This document shows, in pieces, positions 1 through 5,696 of a DNA stretch of 10,841 nt. The stretch's first letter is position 1; each line of letters begins with the position of its first letter. The stretch comes from JBDHRG01 sp039807445. Lineage in GTDB: Bacteria; Pseudomonadota; Gammaproteobacteria; Competibacterales; Competibacteraceae. The notes below the pieces were generated by a model, which saw only the letters and a list, made by a program, of their open reading frames with translations, did no database searches and had not been told where the DNA came from. The stretch is taken from the NCBI GenBank assembly GCA_039807445.1, contig JBDHRG010000129.1, positions 1-10,841 of the forward strand. The letters run 5' to 3'. The position numbers and the translations under genes were made by a program.

Positions 1-53
1 TCGAGGTCGGTCTTGGTGGCAACCCGCAGCGCCTCGAGGTCGGTCTTGGTGGC
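1..53. repeat. Direct repeat, 20-bp units with 33-bp period, inside the DUF1640-like gene
   Basis: The 20-bp sequence tcgaggtcggtcttggtggc occurs at 1-20 and again, identical, at 34-53. The 33-bp spacing is 11 codons, so the DNA repeat encodes the 11-residue coiled-coil repeat. Identity at the DNA level suggests recent duplication by slippage or unequal recombination. More copies may lie beyond the left edge. Confidence 0.85.
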
Positions 54-173
54 GAGATCCGCGCCCGTCTGCGCCGCACTGACCACCTTGACGACGACCT
101 CGGCCTGCTCGCGCTGAAAGCCGGCCGCCTCGAGTCGACGAACCTGCTCGTTGGTATCGAAGGGGATGGGCAT
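1..173 (-). CDS. DUF1640-like coiled-coil protein, N-terminal part (cut by window edge)
   Basis: The reading frame starts at an ATG at 173-171 and runs off the left edge, so only the first 57 residues are visible. The protein opens MPIPFDTNEQVRRLEAAGF and continues into REQAEVVVKVV. This resembles the start of bacterial DUF1640/CCDC90-type proteins, which are small coiled-coil proteins, often with a C-terminal membrane helix, and of unclear function. From about residue 40 it enters an 11-residue repeat with the core ATKTDLEALRV, as expected for a coiled-coil region. A ribosome binding site GGAGGT lies at 181-186, 7 nt before the ATG, which supports this start. It is transcribed away from hicB and has no evident link to the CRISPR genes. 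The family call rests on pattern memory of the N-terminus and repeat, and the C-terminus cannot be checked here. Confidence 0.72.
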   Translation of the reverse strand, partial: MPIPFDTNEQVRRLEAAGFQREQAEVVVKVVSAAQTGADLATKTDLEALRVATKTDL

Positions 174-401
174 CGGGCACACCTCCGAAATACAGGGTAG
201 CGGAGGACCGGGCGCTCGGCCCACCCGCCCCACCGCGCGGCGGCGCGTCCGGACGCCTCGGTGGTGACGATCCACGGTTCGTCCGGCGCACGCGCAGGCC
301 GTGACGCGTGCCCTCGGACATCCATCCACGCGCACAACCCGCTCGACGAAGGTACCAGAACACCATTTCCACCATATGGGCATCCGTCCGTAGGAGGTGC
401 T
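174..401. other. Divergent intergenic region with palindromes, no gene seen
   Basis: These 228 bp separate the divergent DUF1640-like and hicB genes and should hold both promoters. No convincing -35/-10 pair was found. Two symmetric elements are visible: a perfect 12-bp palindrome gcgtccggacgc at 245-256, and an inverted repeat GCACGCG (288-294) / CGCGTGC (305-311) with a 10-nt spacer. Either could be an operator, for example for the ribbon-helix-helix domain of HicB, but GC-rich DNA yields such palindromes by chance. No hicA-like frame ends in front of hicB; the three plus-strand frames there read as non-coding. Confidence 0.5.
391..398 (+). promoter_or_regulatory. Ribosome binding site of hicB
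   Basis: TAGGAGGT ends 3 nt before the ATG at 402. This strong Shine-Dalgarno sequence fixes the start of hicB there rather than at start codons further upstream in the same open frame (for example at 261). Confidence 0.85.
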
Positions 402-740
402 ATGCCCACGGTCATGAAGCACGGCGAATACGTCGCGGAGATCGAGTTCGATCCCGAGCTGGAAATGTTCTTCGGCAACGTCATCAACCTGTCGGGGCCG
501 GTGACGTTCTACGGCCGTTCGGTGGACGAGTTGCACGAGGCGTTCGCGGCTTCGATCGAGGTGTATCTGGATGTCTGCCGCGAACGCGGCATCGAACCCG
601 AAAAGCCCTACTCGGGGCGTTTCAACATCCGCGTGCCGCCGCGGCTGCACCGCGACCTCGCCGTGGCGGCCAGGGCGTCCGGCAAGAGCCTGAACGCCTG
701 GGCGACCGAGGCGCTGGAGGATGCGGCACGGCGGATCTGA
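402..740 (+). CDS. hicB: HicB-family antitoxin, apparently orphan
   Basis: This 112-residue protein has the layout of HicB antitoxins. Residues 1-60 form the partially degraded RNase H-like fold (GEYVAEIEFDPELEMFFGNV, then VTFYGRSVDELHEAFAASIEVYLDVC). The linker EPEKPYSGRFNIRVPP follows, and then a ribbon-helix-helix DNA-binding domain at about 74-105 with the typical LHRDLAVAARASGKSLNAW. HicB normally neutralises the HicA mRNA interferase and represses its own operon. No hicA is visible on either side: the 228 bp upstream do not encode one, and 35 bp downstream lies the end of a convergent CARF gene. It may be a solitary regulator or the remnant of a pair. The start is set by the adjacent TAGGAGGT. 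The family call is firm, while the orphan state is judged only within this window. Confidence 0.92.
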   Translation: MPTVMKHGEYVAEIEFDPELEMFFGNVINLSGPVTFYGRSVDELHEAFAASIEVYLDVCRERGIEPEKPYSGRFNIRVPPRLHRDLAVAARASGKSLNAWATEALEDAARRI

Positions 741-775
741 GCGCGTGCACCGGCGGCGGTAATGCAGGATCACGA

Positions 776-1990
776 TCAGGCGCCGAAGCCCTCCGGCCAG
801 CGGATGCGGATGCGCTCGGCCGGCACCGCGAGGCCGTAGAGCGAGTGCGGCTTGCTGCCGCCGTTGCGGGGTCTGAAGCGCTCCACTTCCTGCACGTGGA
901 AGTCCGCACTCAGCCGCGCGCCGAGCGTCTTGGACAGGGCCTTGTTGAGGCTGGTCTGGCGGTTGTTGAAATGCTTCGCCTCCATGCCGTCGCGCAGGCT
1001 CTGAACCGTGCGCAGATAGGCGCTGCTGCCGCCCTGCGATTCGTTGTGTCGGATCCCTTCGCGACGCAGCCGCTCGCGCTGCTCGTCCGAATCGGCGGAC
1101 ACCAGCGCGAGCAGATCCAGGAAGCGGTCACGCTCACCATGGCTGATGTCCTGCGCCCAGAGCCCGCCGGCGCGGCGCCTTTCGCCCCGCTCCCGCTCGG
1201 CCATCCACAGGTAGAACGCGTACTGGTCGGGCGACAGCCGCACCGGCTGGCCGCTGCAGTACACGGTCCGCTCGACGACCTCGAACACCAGCTCCGGATC
1301 GTCGGCGAGGCTGCGGCGGATCAGCTCCACCGAGCGGCCGTAATCGGCGAAGCCATCGAGCAACTCCGGCGACAGCGCGTCACGCAGCATCAGCAGGGGC
1401 ACCTCCGCGAGCGTCAGCTTGACGTCGGTCGAATGCACCGTGCGCCCGCCCCCCAGCACGTAATCGACCGGCTCGCGGCGACGGACGAAGTGGAAGTCGG
1501 GCCGGAACTCGAGCTGCGGCGGATCGATCAGCACGTGGAACAGCCGGTCCTGCCGGCGGCCGAGCAGCGACATCGCCATGCCGAGGTAGTGCGTCATCGT
1601 TCGGCGGCCACCGGCGAGGAGGGCGGCGGCGGCGGTTTCCGCATCGCGCGTGAGCTCGCGCACCGTCGTCAGGATGGTGTCGCCGGCGACGATGTTGTCG
1701 CGCTCGTCGCGCACGTCGTCGAGCACGCGCCGACCGTCGCGGATCAAGTGCAAGGTATCACTGCCGTACTTCACCGTCGCCGGATCGACGCCGCACTCCG
1801 CGCACACGGCGGCGAGCCAGCCGGCCCCGAGCAACGTGGCGTCGGCCTCGCGCTGGCCGTGCGCGGTCGTGATCAGGTGAATCTCGTTCGGCGTGAAGCC
1901 GCTCTCGTGCAGCGCCTGGAACGCCTCGGTCACGATCTGCGGCGTCGAGCCGGTCACGCACAGCAGGATGCGGCGGGGGGCGAGGCTCAT
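776..1990 (-). CDS. CARF-domain CRISPR accessory protein, NE0113 (TIGR02584) family, with winged-helix-like C-terminus
   Basis: This 404-residue protein has an N-terminal CARF (CRISPR-associated Rossmann fold) domain. Its first strand and ligand loop, ILLCVTGSTPQIVTEAF, lie at residues 8-24, and the second conserved motif AGGRRTMTHYLGMAMSLLG at 126-144. Both match the NE0113/TIGR02584 family, which some annotation pipelines call ring nuclease Csm6. CARF domains bind cyclic oligoadenylates made by Cas10. Residues from about 250 (RLSPDQYAFYLWMAE) to the end (PHSLYGLAVPAERIRIR) look like a winged helix-turn-helix, suggesting a cOA-sensing regulator. R333-X6-H340 (RDGMEAKH) fits the loose HEPN pattern, but the surroundings look more like winged helix. 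The gene has its own ribosome binding site (TAAGGAG) and is separated by 223 bp from vapC, so it may be transcribed on its own. Its output (regulation, cOA breakdown or RNA cleavage) is inferred and unsettled. Confidence 0.87.
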   Translation of the reverse strand: MSLAPRRILLCVTGSTPQIVTEAFQALHESGFTPNEIHLITTAHGQREADATLLGAGWLAAVCAECGVDPATVKYGSDTLHLIRDGRRVLDDVRDERDNIVAGDTILTTVRELTRDAETAAAALLAGGRRTMTHYLGMAMSLLGRRQDRLFHVLIDPPQLEFRPDFHFVRRREPVDYVLGGGRTVHSTDVKLTLAEVPLLMLRDALSPELLDGFADYGRSVELIRRSLADDPELVFEVVERTVYCSGQPVRLSPDQYAFYLWMAERERGERRRAGGLWAQDISHGERDRFLDLLALVSADSDEQRERLRREGIRHNESQGGSSAYLRTVQSLRDGMEAKHFNNRQTSLNKALSKTLGARLSADFHVQEVERFRPRNGGSKPHSLYGLAVPAERIRIRWPEGFGA

Positions 1991-2213
1991 CGGGAACGGG
2001 ACTCCTTAGCTGTTCATCGTGATGCGCGCATTCCAGCACCGACCGCGCCCCGATGAGGCCGACGGCAAACTTGCTGCCGGCCGACGGTGGCTCCACCGGC
2101 TCACGGCAAGAGATCGGCGCCGCACCGGCTTTCTTGAGCGAAGCATTTGTGCCAAGTGGTTTCGGACTGAAGCCGCTGCTCGGCCGTGGGCTGCACTCCG
2201 CCAGCCCCCGGCA
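1991..2213. other. Intergenic region between vapC and the NE0113-family gene, with symmetric elements
   Basis: No gene is seen in these 223 bp. TAAGGAG on the minus strand (2002-2008) is the ribosome binding site of the CARF gene, 11 nt before its ATG. Further upstream is a near-palindrome CGGTGG-CT-CCACCG at 2085-2098. It is overlapped by the second of two direct repeats GGCCGACGG (2057-2065 and 2079-2087) spaced 22 bp apart. Just after the vapC stop, GGGCTG (2188-2193) and CAGCCC (2202-2207) can form a 6-bp hairpin with an 8-nt loop. It lacks a U-run, so it is not a standard intrinsic terminator. The palindrome lies about 95-110 bp before the CARF start and could be an operator; I could not pick out a clear promoter. 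Confidence 0.5.
2002..2008 (-). promoter_or_regulatory. Ribosome binding site of the NE0113-family CARF gene
   Basis: TAAGGAG on the minus strand, 11 nt before the ATG at 1990-1988. It supports that start, which also falls directly in front of the first CARF beta-strand. Confidence 0.75.
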
Positions 2214-2624
2214 TCAGCGTATCCAGTTTTCCAGCACCAGCCCCGGCACGCGCTCCAACTCGCGCGTGTTGTTGCTGACCAGCGTCACGCCGAGCGCCAG
2301 CGCGTGCGCGGCGATCCACAGGTCGTTGCCGCCGATGGGAGTGCCGGCGCGCTCCAGGGCGGCGCGCACGGCGCCGTAGCACTCGCCGGCCGCCGCATCG
2401 AGCGGCAGCGCCGGAATCAGGCGGACCAGCGCTTCGATGGTGCGGCCGGCCTCTTCGGGCCGTTGGCTCTTGGCCGCTCCGTGGCGCAGTTCGCCGAAGG
2501 TGATCACCGACATCCCCACCTCCCCCGGCTCCAGCGCGACGAAGCGGGCTTGCACCTCGGGCGGCCTGCGCCTGGCGATGTAGATGCAGAGGTTGGTATC
2601 GAGCAGATAGCGCAGGCCGCGCAT
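2214..2624 (-). CDS. vapC: VapC-type PIN-domain ribonuclease toxin
   Basis: This 136-residue PIN-domain protein would be the toxin of the pair. With the ATG at 2624 as start, visible metal-binding or structural residues are D9 (LLDTN), E45 (TFGELRHG), E81 (GECYG) and D101 (GNDLWIAAHA). The closing segment LVSNNTRELERVPGLVLENW has NN where other PIN proteins have Asp; the Shigella/Salmonella VapC (MvpT) branch has the same NN. Characterised members of that branch cut initiator tRNA-fMet in the anticodon stem-loop, so tRNA cleavage is likely but not shown here. The gene is translationally coupled to vapB: its ATG shares a base with the vapB stop (TGATG), and an alternative GTG at 2627 overlaps as GTGA. 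All key residues are present, so the toxin looks intact. Family identification is firm. Confidence 0.95.
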   Translation of the reverse strand: MRGLRYLLDTNLCIYIARRRPPEVQARFVALEPGEVGMSVITFGELRHGAAKSQRPEEAGRTIEALVRLIPALPLDAAAGECYGAVRAALERAGTPIGGNDLWIAAHALALGVTLVSNNTRELERVPGLVLENWIR

Positions 2625-2926
2625 CACAAGGCTTCTCGCGGCTGCGGCGACGCGTCGTGGCGCCCCTCGGCCATGAAGTCGTCTGGCAGGCTGGCGAGCA
2701 GGTCGAAAGCCGCGGCCAGGTTGCGCGGACGGCGGCGCAGGACGATGTCGTCGCCATCGCGGAAGATCTCGACCTCGTCGGCGTCGATCTGCATGTCGCG
2801 CGGCAGCCGCACGGCCTGCGAATTGCCGCTGCGGAACACCCTGGCGAGCCGCACGGTGCCGCAGCGGCGTTCGCTACGCGCGGGCTTCGGATCGTCTCGT
2901 GCCGGCATGGCTCGGTTTCCAGGCAT
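2624..2926 (-). CDS. vapB: VapB-type antitoxin (AbrB/SpoVT-like DNA-binding domain)
   Basis: The core RLARVFRSGNSQAVRLPRDM followed by DEVEIFRDGDDIVLRR is the swapped-hairpin AbrB-type DNA-binding domain of VapB. The tail LASLPDDFMAEGRHD plus PQPREAL is the toxin-wrapping C-terminus seen in VapB partners of MvpT-like VapC. VapB binds VapC and represses their common promoter. From the ATG at 2926 the protein has 100 residues, longer than the usual 75-80. An ATG at 2908 (94 residues, weak GGAAA upstream) or a GTG at 2854 (76 residues, the usual length, no clear ribosome site) are alternatives. The 2926 start directly abuts the operator and has no Shine-Dalgarno sequence, so the true start may be one of the inner ones. 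Family call firm, start uncertain. Confidence 0.93.
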   Translation of the reverse strand: MPGNRAMPARDDPKPARSERRCGTVRLARVFRSGNSQAVRLPRDMQIDADEVEIFRDGDDIVLRRRPRNLAAAFDLLASLPDDFMAEGRHDASPQPREAL

Positions 2927-2948
2927 GTATATACGCTGAGTATATACA
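2926..2948. promoter_or_regulatory. Operator-like inverted repeat of vapBC with overlapping -10 element
   Basis: TGTATATAC (2926-2934) and GTATATACA (2940-2948) form a perfect 9-bp inverted repeat around GCTGA. Each arm contains the palindrome GTATATAC. The AT-rich element stands out sharply from the GC-rich surroundings and lies exactly between csx1 and vapB. VapB proteins of this type bind paired TATATAC-like half-sites, so autoregulation is the natural reading. On the minus strand TATACT (2944-2939) fits a -10 box, placing a start of transcription near 2932; no good -35 was found at the right distance. It implies that vapBC has a promoter independent of the cmr operon. Confidence 0.8.
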
Positions 2949-2969
2949 CGAGATCCGTGCGGGATCGGC

Positions 2970-4202
2970 TCAAGCTGCCGGCAGCAGGCGCCCGATCAGC
3001 TGCTCCAGCTTGGCGTGCAAGGTAGCGGCGTCGGCGATCGCGCGCTGGACCTCCACCCGGTCGCCACCGGCGCCGTGGGCGAGCTGGTTGCGCAGGTCGC
3101 GCAGCAGCCGGTAGTCCTCGTATTCGGCGCTGCGGGGATACTGCATCTTCTGCTCGGCTTCGTAGTCGCTCTTGGCCTGGGCCCGGTTGTCGTAGCTATC
3201 CGGATTGGCGATGCCGCGGCGCTGCATCTCGCGCGTGACGAAGGCCTCGAAGGCGAACAGCGTCGCGCGCACGTAGTCGCCGCGGTTCAGGCTCTGGACG
3301 GCGAGCGCGCGCATGCGCTGGTAGAAGCGACCCTCGCGGCACCACTCGATGCGCTCACGCAGCAAGGGCGCGAACAGCGCTACCGGCGAGGTGCTACCGG
3401 CGAGCGCATCGCTCGCGGCGTCGAGGTGCTGCAGGAAGCGTTGCAGCTTGCCGCGCGCCTGGCCGATGCGCTGCGTGCGCTCGAAGAAGGCGGCATCGGC
3501 CAGCAGCGCGAGCGCCTCCTCCGGCAGCGCGCCGCGCAGCAGCGGCGCGAACACCGCGTAGTCGCCGTCCTTGTCGAACGCGGCCAGCGCCTCCACCCAG
3601 TCGGCGATGTGCAGCAGGCCCGAGAGGTTGGTGACCTGCCCGGTCTGCGCGCGCAGGTCCGCCTCGCCGTACCAGATGCCGCCGATCTCGGCGCCGCGCT
3701 CGGTGCGCAGGTACAGGGCCGCGAGCAGCCCCAGCATCGGCAGGGTGCGGAACCCGTGGGTGACGTCGAGGTGCACGGTGTCGCCGGCGCGGACGTGGCG
3801 CGCCATGGCTTCGAGCACCTCGACCTGCTCGGCTTCGGTGCGCCCGGGCGGGATCAGGTCGAGGATCACCTCGCAGCCGAGGCGCTCGGCCAGCACCGGC
3901 GCCATGCGCGCGAGCAGCTCGCGGTCCACCTGCTGGGCGCGCACCCGCTCGATCAGGCGGTCGCGCTCCTCGAGCGCCGCGTCGCCGAGGTCGTGGTCGA
4001 CCTCGAACAGGTGGTCCCACATGCTGCCGGCGGTGCCGAGCACGACCAGCCGCTGCGGCCTCGGCTCGAGCTTCGCCTGCAGCGCCCAGCCGACGAACGC
4101 GGCTTCGTGCTCGCCGAGCGCGCCGGGCAGGCGGTAGCGGATGCGGTCGTACTGGCCGATCTTCGCTTCGACGCGGCCGAGGAAGGTGATGAGGGTGGTC
4201 AT
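2970..4202 (-). CDS. csx1: Csx1-type CARF-HEPN ribonuclease (TM1812/TIGR02221 family)
   Basis: This 410-residue protein is a type III CRISPR ancillary ribonuclease. The N-terminal CARF domain shows the ligand loop VVLGTAGSMWDHL (53-65) and the family signature LDVTHGFRTLPMLGLLAALY (145-164). The C-terminal HEPN domain carries RNQLAH at R371-H376, a complete R-X4-H catalytic motif, after the helix YEDYRLLRDL. Members are activated when cOA from Cas10 binds the CARF dimer and then cut RNA non-specifically, slowing growth or killing the infected cell. It follows cmr6 by 23 bp and is probably the last gene of the cmr transcript. The ATG at 4202 is chosen because MTTLITFLGRV is the expected first strand and GAGG lies 7 nt before it (4210-4213). 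The frame stays open upstream to 4790 only by overlap with cmr6. Family firm; which cOA ring size activates it cannot be told. Confidence 0.94.
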   Translation of the reverse strand: MTTLITFLGRVEAKIGQYDRIRYRLPGALGEHEAAFVGWALQAKLEPRPQRLVVLGTAGSMWDHLFEVDHDLGDAALEERDRLIERVRAQQVDRELLARMAPVLAERLGCEVILDLIPPGRTEAEQVEVLEAMARHVRAGDTVHLDVTHGFRTLPMLGLLAALYLRTERGAEIGGIWYGEADLRAQTGQVTNLSGLLHIADWVEALAAFDKDGDYAVFAPLLRGALPEEALALLADAAFFERTQRIGQARGKLQRFLQHLDAASDALAGSTSPVALFAPLLRERIEWCREGRFYQRMRALAVQSLNRGDYVRATLFAFEAFVTREMQRRGIANPDSYDNRAQAKSDYEAEQKMQYPRSAEYEDYRLLRDLRNQLAHGAGGDRVEVQRAIADAATLHAKLEQLIGRLLPAA

Positions 4203-4225
4203 CAAGGGGCCTCGAGCAAAATTGT

Positions 4226-5296
4226 TCAGCCGCGCAGGGTCTCGATCTTCGGGCGACGTTTTTTCATGTCGCCCTCCATGTACTTGTTGATCGCCTCGAG
4301 CAGCGGGATCAACTGCTCGCGCCATTCGACCGGCCAAGCCTTGGCTTCTTCGGCGGTCGCGTTGAAGGCGGCTCCGAGCGCTCCTCCCGGCTTCCGGTCG
4401 TTGCGCTCGCGGGCGGCCTCCAGCTCGCGCCGCAGCGCCTCGATGCGCCGTTCCTCTGCGGATTTCTTCGCGTCGGCTTCCAGGCGGGCCACCTCGCGCA
4501 GCTGCTCCGTGCGGCCGGTGTCCTCGATGACACGACCGTAACCCGCCGCACCCTTGCCGCCGACACCTGCGGTTTCCAGCGCATGGCGCAGCACCCTCAG
4601 CCCCAGCTCGGCCCACTGTGCGGCGCCCTCGACCACGAACAGGAAGCTGCCGCGCGCGGCGAGCTGCGGGCAGGGCACCGGCGAATCGAAGTCGGTGGCG
4701 AGCTCCGCGCCTTCGCTGCCGTAGTAGCCCTGGTGATGGACGGTGACGATCTCGGCGGCGAACGGCGTCGTTGCCGACTCGGGCACCCACCAGGCGTCGT
4801 GGAAGACCAGGTAGCCGGCTTCACCGCCATCATCTTCGTCGCCGTCCGGTTCGCGCCCGAACAACACCTCCTGCGCCTTCGGATCCAGCCCGCTCGCCGC
4901 CGCGCAGGTGCGCGCGACGCCCTTCAGCGAAGAGCCGGGAATCGAGGGTACGCCGTAGGGTCTTGCCAGCGTCAGGTTGGTTTCGGCGACGTGGGCGCCG
5001 CCGAGGCCGGCGAACAGGCGACCGTCGACGCGACCGATCCAGCGCGCGAAACGCATGGCATCGGCCGTGTGCGCAAGCCAGCGCGCATAGGCCGGGGTGT
5101 AGATCGCCGGCGCCGGCTGGCGCGCGACGCGGTCGACGAAGGCGCCGAGCCCGTCGCCGTTGCGCCGCTCGGCGTCGGTCTGCGCCCAGCCGGGCAGGCC
5201 GCGCTCGAACAGCAGCGCCGGGTTGTCGCCGTCGCGCCGCTCGGTGGCGGAACCGCCCCAGGCCGGAGCCAGGCCGTTGCGAAGCGTGATGATCAT
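4226..5296 (-). CDS. cmr6: Cmr6, type III-B effector subunit (RAMP, Cas7 group)
   Basis: Cmr6 (356 residues) is the Cas7-like subunit near the head of the Cmr filament, next to Cmr1. RAMP features are the motif VPSIPGSSLKGVART (117-130) and the glycine-rich loop AGVGGKGAAGYGRV (243-256). The segment TDFDSPVPCPQLAARGSFLF (201-220) matches the usual Cmr6 central strands. A DGDEDDGGE insert at 151-159 is acidic and probably a surface loop. Residues 262-300 (RTEQLREVARLEADAKKSAEERR and on) form a charged helix likely to be a coiled coil, and the protein continues to 356 with a basic end (MKKRRPKIETLRG). Cmr6 often ends soon after the glycine-rich loop, so this C-terminal extension is notable. The ATG at 5296 is 13 bp after the cmr5 stop, with a weak GGGG at Shine-Dalgarno distance. 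Part of the cmr operon, upstream of csx1. Confidence 0.95.
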   Translation of the reverse strand: MIITLRNGLAPAWGGSATERRDGDNPALLFERGLPGWAQTDAERRNGDGLGAFVDRVARQPAPAIYTPAYARWLAHTADAMRFARWIGRVDGRLFAGLGGAHVAETNLTLARPYGVPSIPGSSLKGVARTCAAASGLDPKAQEVLFGREPDGDEDDGGEAGYLVFHDAWWVPESATTPFAAEIVTVHHQGYYGSEGAELATDFDSPVPCPQLAARGSFLFVVEGAAQWAELGLRVLRHALETAGVGGKGAAGYGRVIEDTGRTEQLREVARLEADAKKSAEERRIEALRRELEAARERNDRKPGGALGAAFNATAEEAKAWPVEWREQLIPLLEAINKYMEGDMKKRRPKIETLRG

Positions 5297-5309
5297 GCCG
5301 CTGTCCCCG

Positions 5310-5684
5310 TCAGTCCGTGGCGTCAACACCGAGGTGGCCTTGCGCGTAGCGCTTGAACCACTGCGCCAGCGCCAGCGCCTGCCGCGTCGCGCGCAGGTAC
5401 TCGCCGAGCGGCGCCGCGCGCAGCCAGGCCAGCGGCTGCCGCTGGCCGAGCAGTTCGCCGAGGTGGTCGAGGAACAGGCGCGCTGCCCGGGCACCCGGGC
5501 CTTCGCCGGCGGCCTTGGCTTCGAGGAAGCCCACGGTCTGCACGAGGCCGTTCGCCAGCACCAGCGGACCGAAGCGCGTGCAGTGACGGCCGTATTCCTT
5601 GCTCAGCTCGGCGCGGGTCCGCTTGATTTCGTCGACCAGCGCGAAGCAGCGGGCGGCGGCGTCTTGGGTACGTGTCGCAGTCAT
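5310..5684 (-). CDS. cmr5: Cmr5, small subunit of the type III-B complex
   Basis: This 124-residue, mostly helical protein is the small (Cas11-like) subunit that lines the inner side of the Cmr filament and helps hold target RNA. Typical features are the segment YGRHCTRFGPLVLANGLVQT followed by VGFLEAKAAG (31-60) and the C-terminal helices EYLRATRQALALAQWFKRYA (95-114). Length and layout fit TIGR01881 Cmr5. The start at 5684 is preceded by AAGGAGGG (5688-5695), one of the strongest ribosome sites here, placed just inside the 12-bp gap after the cmr4 stop. A strong site suits a subunit needed in several copies. Its place between cmr4 and cmr6 is the standard one. Confidence 0.95.
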   Translation of the reverse strand: MTATRTQDAAARCFALVDEIKRTRAELSKEYGRHCTRFGPLVLANGLVQTVGFLEAKAAGEGPGARAARLFLDHLGELLGQRQPLAWLRAAPLGEYLRATRQALALAQWFKRYAQGHLGVDATD

Positions 5685-5696
5685 GCTCCCTCCTTC

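Noticed and set aside
245..256. 12-bp perfect palindrome gcgtccggacgc as an operator
   Set aside because: It is a single short GC palindrome with no second copy in the region, so chance is likely; it is mentioned only in the intergenic entry.
174..401. Possible hicA in front of hicB
   Set aside because: The three plus-strand frames were read; none shows HicA features such as the GSHH motif or a plausible 55-65 residue frame ending near hicB.
2188..2207. Intrinsic terminator after vapC
   Set aside because: A 6-bp GC stem with an 8-nt loop is present but no U-run follows on the minus strand, so it is only noted as a hairpin.
2101..2213. Sigma-54 promoter or CRISPR repeat in the gap after vapC
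   Set aside because: TGGCAC is present on the minus strand, but the -12 TTGC element is not at the required distance; no repeated 28-37 bp unit exists.
4203..4790. N-terminal extension of csx1 up to a start at 4790
   Set aside because: It overlaps cmr6 in another frame, is Arg/Gly-rich without any fold signature, and the CARF domain begins cleanly at the ATG at 4202 with GAGG upstream.
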